This document shows, one piece after another, positions 52,407 to 62,000 of a DNA stretch of 64,000 nt. This stretch comes from Xanthobacter aminoxidans (lineage in GTDB: Bacteria > Pseudomonadota > Alphaproteobacteria > Rhizobiales > Xanthobacteraceae). Below the pieces are notes generated by a model. That model did not search any database. It saw nothing but the letters and a program-made list of their open reading frames with translations, and was not told the origin of the DNA. Location: positions 62,001 through 126,000 of the forward strand of contig NZ_JAMJXC010000010.1 of NCBI RefSeq assembly GCF_023571765.1, written 5' to 3'. The number at the start of each line of letters is the position of its first letter. Within the stretch, counting starts at the first letter, position 1. Both the position numbers and the translations under genes were made by a program.

Positions 52407-55028
52407 ATGCCCAAGGCCTCCACCGCGCCTTCCGTGACTGCGACATCTCCCTCGCCAGAAGCCGCGCCGAGCGCGGCGTGCCCTCCCGCCTCAGGAGCCG
52501 CGATGCTCGCCCGCAATGCCAACCTCATCGTCGCCGCGGTGGCGCTGGCCCTTCTGCCCGCGCTGCTCTCCGCCCTCGGCCTGACGGTGACCTCCGCCAC
52601 CGACGTGGTGATCCTCGCCCTCGCCTGCATGGCGCTGAACCTGCTCGTCGGCTACACCGGCCTCGTCTCCTTCGGCCATGGCGCGTGGTTCGGGCTCGGC
52701 GCCTATGCGGCGGCGCTGGTGCAGCAGCGGCTGTTTCCCGAATGGGGCCTCGTGCTGGCCATCCCGGCGGCGGTGCTGGTGACGCTGGCGGCCATCCCGG
52801 TGGGCTACGTGGTGCTGCGCCGGCGCGGCGTCTATTTCTCGCTGCTGACGCTGGCGCTGACTGCGCTGGCCTACACCATCGCCTTCCGCTGGACCGCCGT
52901 GACCGGCGGCGAGAACGGCCTCGGCGGCGTCAATCGCGGCCCCTTCCTCGGCCTTGATGTGGATCGCAACGCCACCTTCTACTGGGTGGTGGCGGGCGCG
53001 GCCTTCCTCATCATCCTCACGCTCCAGCGCTTCGTGCGCTCGCCGGTGGGCACGGTGCTGGTCGCCATCCGCGAGAACGAGCAGCGGGCGCGCTTCATCG
53101 GCTACGACACGCGGGCCTACAAGATCGCCTGCTTCACCCTCTCGGCCGGCCTCACCGCGTTCGCCGGGGCGCTGCTCGCCTTCAACCACCGCTTCGCCTC
53201 GGCCGATCCCATCGCCATCGCCTTTTCCGGCGAGCTGCTGGCCATGGTGGTCATCGGCGGCATGCGCTCCTTCCTCGGGCCGGCGCTGGGCGCGCTGTTC
53301 TTCGTGCTGTTCCGCGAGTTCCTGTCCATGTGGACGGCGAACTGGCTGTTCTGGTTCGGCCTTTTGTTCATGGCCTTCATCGTCTTCTCGCCCACCGGGC
53401 TCGTGGGCGTCGCCGACCGGCTCCTCGCGCCGCTCCGGAAGAAGACCATCGAGGCCGCCGCCATGGGCCGGCGCACCTCGGCGGAGAAACGGCCGCTGCC
53501 GTCCTCCCTCACCGCCCGCGCGCGGTGGGAGAGCCTGGCGCCGCTGCTGGAGGCGAAGAACCTCGCTCTGGGCTTCGGCGCCATCAAGGCGGTGCGGGCC
53601 GGCGCTGTGGCGGTGAAGGATCGCACGCTCCACGCCCTCATCGGCCCCAACGGTGCGGGCAAGACCTCCACCTTCAACATGATCTCCGGCATGTTCGCCC
53701 CCAATGCCGGCGAAATCCGCCTCGCCGGCGAGCGCATCGACGGGCTCTCGCCCAATCAGGTGTGCATGAAGGGCCTCGCGCGCTCCTTCCAGATCACCAA
53801 CCTGTTCCCGACCCTTTCGGTGGAGGAGAACCTTCGCCTCGGCGTGCAGGCCACCCACAAGAGCCGCTTCGATCCCTGGCGCGATGCCGCGTCCATCCCC
53901 GAGATCAATGCCGAGACGGCGGAGATGGTGGCCTTCCTCGGCGTCGCCGGCATGGAAAGGGCAGAGGCGGGCGCGCTCTCCTATGGCGGGCAGCGGCTCT
54001 TGGACATGGGTCTTGCCCTCACCTCCCGCCCGCGCGTGCTGCTGCTGGACGAGCCCCTGGCGGGCCTCGCGGCGGCGGAGCGCAACCGCGTCTCCAACCT
54101 CATCAAGGACATCTCCGCCGAGGTGCCGGTGCTCCTCGTGGAGCACGACATCGACCGCGTGTTCGAACTGGCCGACGCCGTGACCGTGATGGCCGACGGC
54201 GCGGTGCTGGTGGACGGCACGGTGGAGGATGCACGCTCCGACAAGCGCGTGCAGGAGGTCTATATCGGCTCCGGCGCCGCGGCGCTGGCCGCCCGCGACC
54301 TTCAATCCGCTGCCACCGACACCACCATGCTGCGGCTCCACGGCATCGATGCCTTCTACGGCAAGAGCCGCATCCTCGCCGGCGTCTCGCTGGAGGCGAA
54401 GGAGGGGGAGATCCTCGCGCTGCTCGGCCGCAACGGGGCGGGAAAATCCACTTTGCTCAAGGCCATCACCGGCATCGTCAAGCCCATGAACGGGTCACTG
54501 ACACTGGCGGGCGAGGAACTGATGGGCCTGTCCTCCGCAGCCATCGCCCGGCGCGGCGTCGGCTACGTGCCGCAGGGCCGGGCGCTGTTCCACGGCATGA
54601 GCGTGCGACACAACCTCGAACTCGGGCGGCTGAAGCGCATCACCGGGGCCGGCAAGCACTTCAGCGAGGAGGAGGTGCTGGACCTCTTCCCGCGCCTGAA
54701 GGTGCGCATGGACACGCCGGCCGACCTCCTCTCCGGCGGCGAGCAGCAGATGGTGGCGGTGGCCCGCGCGCTCATGGGCGACACCCGCGTGCTGCTGCTG
54801 GACGAGCCGTTCGAGGGCCTCTCCCCGGCGGTCACCGAGGAACTGTTCGACGCCTTCGACCGGCTGCGCCAAGCGCTCACCCTCGTCATCGTGGATCACC
54901 ATCTCGACGTGGTGCTGAACCTCGCCGACCGCGCGGTGGTTCTGGAGCGCGGCGAGGTGGTCCACGAGGGCCCCGCCCGCCCGCTCGCGCGCGACCTTGA
55001 TCTGAGAAGGCAGGTGCTGTGGCTGTGA
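52407..55028 (+). CDS. three-domain fusion: LivM-type permease + LivG-type ATPase + LivF-type ATPase
   Basis: A single 873-residue protein. Residues about 35-350 are a LivM permease (NLLVGYTGLVSFGHGAWFGLGAYAA; ENEQRARFIGYDTRAYKIACF). From about 380 comes a LivG-type ATPase with GPNGAGKTS (about 412), signature LSYGGQ and LLLDEPLAGL. From about 641 follows a LivF-type ATPase with GRNGAGKST (about 674), LSGGEQQMVAVARAL and LLLDEPFEGLSP. No stop or internal ribosome-binding site separates the parts. In most bacteria these are three genes. With the LivH and binding protein it completes an importer. The start may also be GTG 52398, overlapping the LivH stop. Confidence 0.92.
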   Translation: MPKASTAPSVTATSPSPEAAPSAACPPASGAAMLARNANLIVAAVALALLPALLSALGLTVTSATDVVILALACMALNLLVGYTGLVSFGHGAWFGLGAYAAALVQQRLFPEWGLVLAIPAAVLVTLAAIPVGYVVLRRRGVYFSLLTLALTALAYTIAFRWTAVTGGENGLGGVNRGPFLGLDVDRNATFYWVVAGAAFLIILTLQRFVRSPVGTVLVAIRENEQRARFIGYDTRAYKIACFTLSAGLTAFAGALLAFNHRFASADPIAIAFSGELLAMVVIGGMRSFLGPALGALFFVLFREFLSMWTANWLFWFGLLFMAFIVFSPTGLVGVADRLLAPLRKKTIEAAAMGRRTSAEKRPLPSSLTARARWESLAPLLEAKNLALGFGAIKAVRAGAVAVKDRTLHALIGPNGAGKTSTFNMISGMFAPNAGEIRLAGERIDGLSPNQVCMKGLARSFQITNLFPTLSVEENLRLGVQATHKSRFDPWRDAASIPEINAETAEMVAFLGVAGMERAEAGALSYGGQRLLDMGLALTSRPRVLLLDEPLAGLAAAERNRVSNLIKDISAEVPVLLVEHDIDRVFELADAVTVMADGAVLVDGTVEDARSDKRVQEVYIGSGAAALAARDLQSAATDTTMLRLHGIDAFYGKSRILAGVSLEAKEGEILALLGRNGAGKSTLLKAITGIVKPMNGSLTLAGEELMGLSSAAIARRGVGYVPQGRALFHGMSVRHNLELGRLKRITGAGKHFSEEEVLDLFPRLKVRMDTPADLLSGGEQQMVAVARALMGDTRVLLLDEPFEGLSPAVTEELFDAFDRLRQALTLVIVDHHLDVVLNLADRAVVLERGEVVHEGPARPLARDLDLRRQVLWL

Positions 55029-55056
55029 GGGGCGGGGCAATGACCGCCAAAAGCCA

Positions 55057-55095
55057 CCCCTCTCCCCTTGCGGGAGAGGGGATGGGGGTGAGGGG
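55057..55095. repeat. palindromic repeat, inverted copy of 51194-51230
   Basis: CCCCTCTCCCCTTGCGGGAG followed by AGGGGATGGGGGTGAGGGG, the reverse complement in form of the element at 51194-51230. It follows the fusion transporter gene and may act as a transcription-attenuating hairpin. Confidence 0.65.
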
Positions 55096-55140
55096 TGGGA
55101 GCCCCTCCTCCATCGCACTCATCGGTCAAACGACACCACC

Positions 55141-55197
55141 CCTTCATCCGGCTCGCGGCTTCGCCGCGATCCACCTTCTCCCGCGAGGGGAGAAGGG
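55141..55197 (+). repeat. palindrome-containing direct repeat, copy A
   Basis: CATCCGGCTCGCGGCTTCGC through CTTCTCCCGCGAGGGGAGAA. The same arrangement recurs at 55285-55341, 144 bases downstream, with the dispersed repeat at 55209-55291 between and overlapping. Confidence 0.7.
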
Positions 55198-55208
55198 TCG
55201 TCCGATGG

Positions 55209-55291
55209 CCATCGCCGGCTGCGCCGACTTTTCCCCTGGCCCCCGGCTCGGCGCTCCGGCTGCGCCGTCGCTGGTCCGGGGCGCCCCTCAT
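55209..55291 (+). repeat. dispersed repeat, copy 3 (diverged)
   Basis: Similar to 50965-51044 (shared words CCCGGCTCGGCGCTCCGGCT and CGTCGCTGGTCCGGGGC). The whole interval 55029-55365 between the transporter and dehydrogenase genes is made of such repeats and holds no gene. Confidence 0.7.
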
Positions 55292-55341
55292 CCGGCTCGC
55301 GGCGGTGCCGCGAGCCACCTTCTCCCGCGAGGGGAGAAGGG
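55285..55341 (+). repeat. palindrome-containing direct repeat, copy B
   Basis: Second copy of 55141-55197, ending 24 bases before the dehydrogenase ATG at 55366, so it would be part of its leader. Confidence 0.7.
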
Positions 55342-55365
55342 ATTCTCTTCCGCAATGAGGCATCC

Positions 55366-56313
55366 ATGACCAAGATCGCCATCATCGGCTCGGGCTTCAT
55401 CGGCCGGGCCTGGGCCATCACCTTCGCCCGCGCCGGGTTCGACGTGGCGCTGGCCGACAAGGCGGAGGGTGCGCCGGAGGCTGCGCTCGCTTATATCGAG
55501 GGCGTGCTGCCGGACCTCGCCGCCAACGACCTGCTCAATGGCGCTACCCCCGAGGCCGTGCGCGCACGCCTTTCCGCCGCCCAATCCTATGCCGAGGCGC
55601 TGGAGGGCGCCGTCCACGCGCAGGAGAATGCGCCGGAAGACCTCGCCCTCAAGCAGGCGCTCTATGCGGAACTCGATGCGCTGGCGGCGCCGGAGACCGT
55701 GCTCGCCTCCTCCACCTCGGCGATCCTGCCGTCGCGCTTCTCGGAAAGCCTGAAGCATCGCGAACGGGTGTGCGTGTGCCACCCCATCAATCCGCCCTAT
55801 CTGATCCCCGCCGTGGAGGTGGTGCCCGCCCCCTGGACGGCGCCCGAGACCATGACCCGCGCCGCCGACCTCATGCGCGCCGCCGGCCAGTCGCCCATCG
55901 TGATGAAGCGCGAGCTGGACGGCTTCGTGATGAACCGCATGCAGGGCGCGCTGCTGGAAGAGGCGTTCCGCCTCGTGGCGGACGGCTATGCCAGCGTCGA
56001 AGACGTGGACATCGGCATCCGTGAGGGGCTGGCGCTGCGCTGGTCCTTCATGGGGCCGTTCGAGACCATCGACCTCAACGCGCCCGGCGGCGTGGCGGAT
56101 TATGTCGCGCGCTACCAGCAGATTTACGAGCGCATCTCGCCCGACCAGTGGCGCCGTGTGGACTGGGCCGGCCCGGTGCTGGAGACCGTGCTCGCCGAGC
56201 GCCGCGCGCGCCTTGCCCACGATGCCCTTCAGGAGCGTCAGGTGTGGCGCGACCGCCGGCTGATGGCGCTGGCCGCCCACAAGCGCAAGGCCGACAAGGA
56301 CATCGGCGCCTGA
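55366..56313 (+). CDS. 3-hydroxyacid/3-hydroxyacyl-CoA dehydrogenase, lambda-crystallin (L-gulonate dehydrogenase)-like
   Basis: A 315-residue enzyme of the 3-hydroxyacyl-CoA dehydrogenase fold. The NAD-binding motif is IIGSGFIGRAWA (6-17). ENAPEDLALKQALYAELD, SSTSAILPSRFSE, HPINPPYLIPAVEVVP (catalytic His) and DGFVMNRMQGALLEEAFRLVADGYASVEDVD follow the lambda-crystallin/L-gulonate 3-dehydrogenase pattern; L-carnitine dehydrogenase is a more distant relative. It would oxidise a free 3-hydroxy acid to the 3-keto acid that the adjacent BKACE can cleave. It sits after the repeat block and 44 bases before the BKACE gene. Confidence 0.85.
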   Translation: MTKIAIIGSGFIGRAWAITFARAGFDVALADKAEGAPEAALAYIEGVLPDLAANDLLNGATPEAVRARLSAAQSYAEALEGAVHAQENAPEDLALKQALYAELDALAAPETVLASSTSAILPSRFSESLKHRERVCVCHPINPPYLIPAVEVVPAPWTAPETMTRAADLMRAAGQSPIVMKRELDGFVMNRMQGALLEEAFRLVADGYASVEDVDIGIREGLALRWSFMGPFETIDLNAPGGVADYVARYQQIYERISPDQWRRVDWAGPVLETVLAERRARLAHDALQERQVWRDRRLMALAAHKRKADKDIGA

Positions 56314-56357
56314 GCTTTCCGAACCCCCATATTCACGACCACCGAGGCAACACCGTC

Positions 56358-57308
56358 ATGACCGAGGCCGCCCCCAAGAAATCCAACCGCAAGGTCATCA
56401 TCACCTGCGCCATCACGGGGGCGATCCACACGCCCACCATGTCGCCCTACCTGCCCATCACGCCGGACGAGATCGTCGCCGACGCGCTGAAGGCGGCCGA
56501 GGCCGGCGCGGCCATCCTGCACCTGCACGCGCGCAACCCGGAGACCGGCCAGCCGGACCAGACGCCGGAGGCGTTCGCCCCCTTCCTGCCGCGCATCAAG
56601 CAGGCCACCAGCGCGGTCATCAACATCACGTCCGGCGGCAGCCCCTACATGAAGGTGGAGGAGCGCGTGCTGCCCGCCGCCACCTTCAAGCCGGAGGTGG
56701 CCTCGCTCAACATGGGCTCCATGAATTTCGGGCTGTTCCACCTGCTCGACAAGTACAAGGAGTTCAAGCACCCGTGGGAGAAGACGCATCTTGAGAACAC
56801 GCGCGATCTCGTCTTCCGCAACACCTTCAAGGATATCGAATATATCCTGACCACCTGCTACGATAACGGCACGCGCTTCGAGTTCGAGTGCTACGACATC
56901 GGCCATCTCTACAATCTCGCGCACTTCCTGGAGCGCGGGCTGGTGAAGCCGCCGCTGTTCGTGCAGTCGGTGTTCGGGCTCCTCGGCGGCATCGGTCCCC
57001 ACCCCGAGGACGTGATGCACATGAAGCGCACCTGCGACCGGCTGTTCGGCGATCAGTATCGCTGGTCCGTGCTCGGCGCCGGCCGCAACCAGCTCCCCAT
57101 CGCCGCCATGGCCGCCTCCATGGGCGGCAACATCCGGGTGGGGCTGGAGGATTCACTCTGGGCCGGCCGTGGCAAGCTCGCCACCTCCAACGCCGATCAG
57201 GTGAAGCTCGCCGCCAAGATCATCGAGGGCCTCGGACTGGAAGTGGCCAGCCCCGACGAGGCGCGCGAGATCCTGCAGCTCAAGGGCGCCGACAAGACGA
57301 ACATCTGA
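56358..57308 (+). CDS. BKACE (beta-keto acid cleavage enzyme, DUF849/Kce family)
   Basis: A 316-residue zinc-dependent TIM-barrel enzyme. The zinc ligands His55 and His57 are in ILHLHARNP; INITSGGSPYMKVEERV, ASLNMGSMNFG, FECYDIGHLYNL and WSVLGAGRNQLPIAAMAASMGGNIRVGLEDSLW are the family blocks. BKACE enzymes combine a beta-keto acid with acetyl-CoA to give acetoacetate and a new CoA ester (for example 3-keto-5-aminohexanoate or dehydrocarnitine cleavage). The specific beta-keto acid here is unknown. The gene ends with a strong terminator and is the last of the cluster. Confidence 0.92.
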   Translation: MTEAAPKKSNRKVIITCAITGAIHTPTMSPYLPITPDEIVADALKAAEAGAAILHLHARNPETGQPDQTPEAFAPFLPRIKQATSAVINITSGGSPYMKVEERVLPAATFKPEVASLNMGSMNFGLFHLLDKYKEFKHPWEKTHLENTRDLVFRNTFKDIEYILTTCYDNGTRFEFECYDIGHLYNLAHFLERGLVKPPLFVQSVFGLLGGIGPHPEDVMHMKRTCDRLFGDQYRWSVLGAGRNQLPIAAMAASMGGNIRVGLEDSLWAGRGKLATSNADQVKLAAKIIEGLGLEVASPDEAREILQLKGADKTNI

Positions 57309-57374
57309 GGAGGCTCGGCGGCGAGGGCTCGTCTCGTGAGCCCTCGCGCACTGCGGGCCATTTCAACGGCGCAC

Positions 57375-57408
57375 AAAAAAGCCCCCGGCCGATGGCCGGG
57401 GGCTTTTG
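57375..57408. terminator. bidirectional terminator between BKACE and gltD
   Basis: GCCCCCGGCC (57381-57390) and GGCCGGGGGC (57394-57403) form a perfect 10-bp stem with an A-run before and TTTT after. It serves the converging BKACE and gltD transcripts. Confidence 0.92.
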
Positions 57409-57448
57409 CATTCAGGATCGGGCGATCTCGATCTGCGCCCTAACCGCC

Positions 57449-58870
57449 TCAGCGCGGCAGGGTCGTCGCGCCCATCAGGTCCTTGTCGATGGCGTGGGCG
57501 GCCTGGCGGCCTTCGCGGATGGCCCAGACCACCAGCGACTGGCCGCGGCGCATGTCGCCGGCGGCGTAGAGCTTGGGCACGGAGGTGGCATAGGCCTCCT
57601 CGTCCGCCTTCACGTTGCCGCGCTTGTCCAGCGCCGCGCCGGACTGCTCGATGAGCCCGGCGAACAGCGGGTGGGCGAAGCCGATGGCGAGGAAGACGAG
57701 ATCGGCGCGCAGCACGAACTCGGTGCCAGGGATGGGCTGGCGCTTGGCATCCACGCGGGCGCACTTGACGCCGGTGACGCGGCCGTTGCGGCCCTCGATG
57801 CCCAGCGTCGCGCAGGCGAACTCGCGCTCGGCGCCCTCGGCCTGGGAGGAGGAGGTGCGGAACTTGGTGGGCCAGAAGGGCCACACCGCCAGCTTGTCCT
57901 CCTTCATGGGCGGCACCGCGCGGATGTCGAGCTGGGTGACGGAGAGCGCGCCCTGGCGGAAGGCGGTGCCCACGCAGTCGGAGGCGGTGTCGCCGCCGCC
58001 CACCACCACCACATGCTTGCCGCCGGCGAGGATCGGGATCTCGTTCACCGGCTCGTCGCTCTCGCGGCGGTTGGACTGCACGAGATAGGGCATGGCGAAG
58101 TGCACGCCCTCCATCTCCTGGCCGGGCAGGCCCGGATCGCGCGGGGCCTCGGAGCCGCCGGCGAGCAGCACCGCGTCGTGGCCGTCGAGGAGTTCCTGCA
58201 GGGGGCGGACCACACCGATGTTCTCGTTGTAGTGGAAGGTGACGCCTTCCGCCTCCATCTGCTTCACCCGGCGGTCGATGTGGTGCTTCTCCATCTTGAA
58301 GTCGGGAATGCCGTAGCGCAGCAGGCCGCCGGCCTTGGGCTCGCGCTCATAGACATGCACGTCGTGGCCGGCGCGGGCGAGCTGCTGGGCGGCGGCAAGG
58401 CCGGCCGGGCCGGAGCCGATGATGGCGACCTTCTTGCCGGTCTTCACGGCGGCGGGCTCGGGCTTGATCCAGCCCTTCTTCCACGCCTTGTCGGCGATGG
58501 CCTGCTCCACCGTCTTGATGGTGACGGGCACGTCCTCGAGGTTCAGCGTGCAGGCTTCCTCGCACGGGGCGGGGCAGATGCGGCCGGTGAACTCGGGGAA
58601 ATTGTTGGTGGAGTGGAGGTTGCGCGCGGCCTCTTCCCACTCGTTGCGATAGACGAGGTCGTTCCAGTCCGGGATCTGGTTGTTGACCGGGCAGCCGGTG
58701 GAGCCGTGGCAGAAGGGGATGCCGCAATCCATGCAGCGCGACGCCTGGTTCTCCACCTCGGCGTCGGGCAGCGGCAGCGTGAACTCGCGGAAATGGCGGA
58801 TGCGGTCGGATGCGGGCTGATACTTCTGCTCGCGCCGATCAATCTCCAGGAACCCCGTGACCTTGCCCAT
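57449..58870 (-). CDS. gltD: glutamate synthase (NADPH) small subunit GltD
   Basis: A 473-residue flavoprotein that passes electrons from NADPH to the large subunit. The N-terminal 4Fe-4S Cys are in [20 protein letters not shown] and [15 protein letters not shown]. The FAD motif [21 protein letters not shown] is near 150 and the NADPH motif [16 protein letters not shown] near 280. Ends with [14 protein letters not shown], normal for the family. It lies 200 bases downstream of gltB on the same strand; that gap holds no convincing gene. Confidence 0.97.
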   Translation of the reverse strand: MGKVTGFLEIDRREQKYQPASDRIRHFREFTLPLPDAEVENQASRCMDCGIPFCHGSTGCPVNNQIPDWNDLVYRNEWEEAARNLHSTNNFPEFTGRICPAPCEEACTLNLEDVPVTIKTVEQAIADKAWKKGWIKPEPAAVKTGKKVAIIGSGPAGLAAAQQLARAGHDVHVYEREPKAGGLLRYGIPDFKMEKHHIDRRVKQMEAEGVTFHYNENIGVVRPLQELLDGHDAVLLAGGSEAPRDPGLPGQEMEGVHFAMPYLVQSNRRESDEPVNEIPILAGGKHVVVVGGGDTASDCVGTAFRQGALSVTQLDIRAVPPMKEDKLAVWPFWPTKFRTSSSQAEGAEREFACATLGIEGRNGRVTGVKCARVDAKRQPIPGTEFVLRADLVFLAIGFAHPLFAGLIEQSGAALDKRGNVKADEEAYATSVPKLYAAGDMRRGQSLVVWAIREGRQAAHAIDKDLMGATTLPR

Positions 58871-59067
58871 AAAAACCTCGTTGGCGAACCTTGAGGGAAC
58901 CGCCGCGCGCGCCGGATGTCTCCGCGTGCCGCACCACCAGTTCCATTACAAGAATTGTTCCAGCTTGAGGACTCGGTTTTCGCGCGCGTTTCCGCACGGG
59001 CGACCGGCCCGCGTGCCGGCCGTTCGGGGCCGGCCGGCGTCCCCTCCGGAGAGGGGACGCTCCTGCC

Positions 59068-62000
59068 TCATTCGGCCGCCGCGAGGCCGCGGCGCTTCTC
59101 CATCTCGCGCAGGGCACGGCGGTATTCCACCGGCATCACCTTGACGAACTTGGAGCGATAGTCCGCCCAGTTGTCGAGGATCATCTGCGCCCGCGCCGAG
59201 CCCGTGTGGTGCAGGTGCTTGGCGATGAGCTGGTGCAGGCGCTCCTCGTCGTGGCGGGACATGTCGCCCTGCACGTCGATGCGGCCCTTGAACTCCAGGT
59301 CGCCGCCGTGGTGGTGGAGGCGCTCCAGCAGGTCCTCCTCCTCCTCGACGGGCTCCAGGTCCACCATGGAGAGGTTGCAGCGCTTGGCGAAGCTCTTGTC
59401 CTCGTCGAGCACGTAGGCGACGCCGCCGGACATGCCGGCCGCGAAGTTGCGTCCCGTGGGGCCGATGACCACCACGATGCCGCCGGTCATGTATTCGCAG
59501 CCATGGTCGCCGGTGCCTTCGACGACGGCGATTGCCCCCGAATTGCGCACCGCGAAGCGTTCGCCGGCGATGCCGTGGAAGTAGCATTCACCCTCGGTCG
59601 CGCCATACATCACGGTGTTGCCGACGATGATGGAGTTCTCCGGAACGATGGCCGAATGGGCCGGCGGCCGCACGATGATGCGCCCGCCCGACAGGCCCTT
59701 GCCCACGTAGTCGTTGGCTTCGCCGATCAGGTCGAAGGTGACGCCCGCCGCGAGGAAGGCGCCGAAGGCCTGGCCCGCGGTGCCCGAGAGGGTGACGTGG
59801 ATGGTGTCGTCGGGCAGGCCGGCGCCGCCATAGGCCTTGGCCACGGCGCCCGAGAGCATGGCGCCGGCGGAGCGGTCCACCGAGCGGATGGGGGTCTCGA
59901 TGACCACCTTCTCGCCGCGCTCCAGCGCCGGGGCCGCCTTTGCGATGAGGGTGCGGTCGAGCACCTTCTCGATGGGGTGGTGCTGGCGCTCGGTGTGGCG
60001 GATGCCGACCTCGGCCGGCACCTGCGGCACCGCGAAGATGCGCGAGAAGTCGAGGCCCTTGGCCTTCCAGTGGTCGATGGCGGCCTTCTGGTCCAGCACG
60101 TCGGCGCGGCCCACCATCTCTTCCAGCTTGCGGAAGCCGAGGGAGGCCATGATCTCCCGCACCTCTTCCGCGATGAAGAAGAAGTAGTTGATGACGTGCT
60201 CGGGCGTGCCCTTGAAGCGCTTGCGCAGCACGGGGTCCTGCGTCGCCACGCCCACCGGGCAGGTGTTCAGGTGGCACTTGCGCATCATGATGCAGCCCGC
60301 CGCGATGAGCGGGGCGGTGGAGAAGGCGAACTCGTCGGCGCCGAGCAGGGCGCCGATGATGACGTCCCGGCCGGTGCGCAGGCCGCCGTCCACCTGCAGC
60401 GCGACGCGCGAGCGCAGGCGGTTGGCCACCAGCGTCTGCTGGGTCTCGGCGAGGCCCATCTCCCACGGCGAGCCGGCGTGCTTGATGGAGGTGAGCGGGC
60501 TCGCGCCCGTGCCGCCCTCGAAGCCGGAGATGGTGATGTGGTCGGCGCGCGCCTTGGCGACGCCGGCCGCCACCGTGCCCACGCCGACCTCGGAGACGAG
60601 CTTCACCGACACGTCCGCGTCGGGGTTCACGTTCTTCAGGTCGTAGATGAGCTGGGCGAGGTCCTCGATGGAATAGATGTCATGGTGCGGGGGCGGGGAG
60701 ATGAGGCCCACGCCCGGGGTGGAGTGGCGCACCTTGGCGATCACCGCGTCCACCTTGTGGCCGGGCAGCTGGCCGCCCTCGCCGGGCTTGGCGCCCTGCG
60801 CGACCTTGATCTGCATCACGTCGGAATTGACGAGATATTCCGCCGTCACGCCGAAGCGGCCGGAGGCCACCTGCTTGATGGCGGAGCGCATGCTGTCGCC
60901 ATTGGGCAGGGGCTTGAAGCGCTCGGGCTCCTCGCCGCCCTCGCCGGTGTTCGACTTGCCGCCGATCCGGTTCATGGCGATAGCGAGGGTCGTGTGCGCC
61001 TCGCGCGAGATGGAGCCGAACGACATGGCGCCGGTGACGAAGCGCTTCACGATCTCGGAGGCGGGCTCCACCTCGGAGACGTCCACGCTCGCCTGCCCGA
61101 TCTCGCCCGCGGACCGGATGCGGAACAGCGAGCGCACGGTGAGGAGGCGCTTGTCCTCCTCGTTGATCATGGCGGCGAACGCCTTGTACTTGTCCTGCGC
61201 ATTGCCGCGCACGGCGTGCTGGAGCGCCGAGACCGAATCCGGCGACCACGCATGGTCCTCGCCGCGGATGCGGTAGGCGTATTCGCCGCCCACATCGAGC
61301 GCCATGCGGAACACGGGCGCGTCCGAGAAGGCGAGGGTGTGCCGCAGCACGGTCTCTTCCGCGATCTCCGGCAGGCCCACGCCCTCGATGGTGGTGGCGG
61401 TGCCGAAGAAATACTTCCGCACCAGCTCGGAGGAGAGGCCCACCGCGTCGAAGATCTGCGCGCCGCAATAGGACTGGTAGGTGGAGATGCCCATCTTGGA
61501 CATCACCTTCAGCAGGCCCTTGTCGATGGACTTGATGAAGCGCTTCACGATCTCCTTGTCGTCCACCTCCTCCGGAATCTCATCCTTCATGGAGAGCAGG
61601 GTCTCGAAGGCGAGATAGGGGTTGATGGCTTCGGCGCCGTAGCCGGCGAGACAGGCGAAGTGATGCACCTCCCGCGCCTCACCGGTCTCGACCACAAGGC
61701 CGACCGAGGTGCGCAGGCCCTTGCGGATGAGGTGGTGATGCACCGCCGCCGTGGCGAGCAGCGCCGGGATCGGGATGCGGTCCGGTCCGATCATGCGGTC
61801 GGACAGGATGATGATGTTGTAGCCGCCGTGGACCGCCGCCTCGGCGCGCTCGCACAGCCGCTCCACGGCATCCTCCATGCCCGCCGCGCCCTTGTCGGAG
61901 GGGTAGGTGATGTCCAGCGTGCGGGTGTCGAACCGCTCCTCCATGAAGCCGATGGAGCGGATCTTCTCCAGGTCCTCGTTGGTGAGGATGGGCTGGCGCA

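Noticed and set aside
50931-55365. CRISPR-like array
   Set aside because: The repeats are few, of unequal length and spacing, palindromic and without unique spacers of constant size; no cas gene is nearby.
46405-57308. Reading the cluster as a standard L-carnitine degradation operon
   Set aside because: The dehydrogenase matches lambda-crystallin/L-gulonate dehydrogenase better than L-carnitine dehydrogenase, and no betainyl-CoA thioesterase gene is present.
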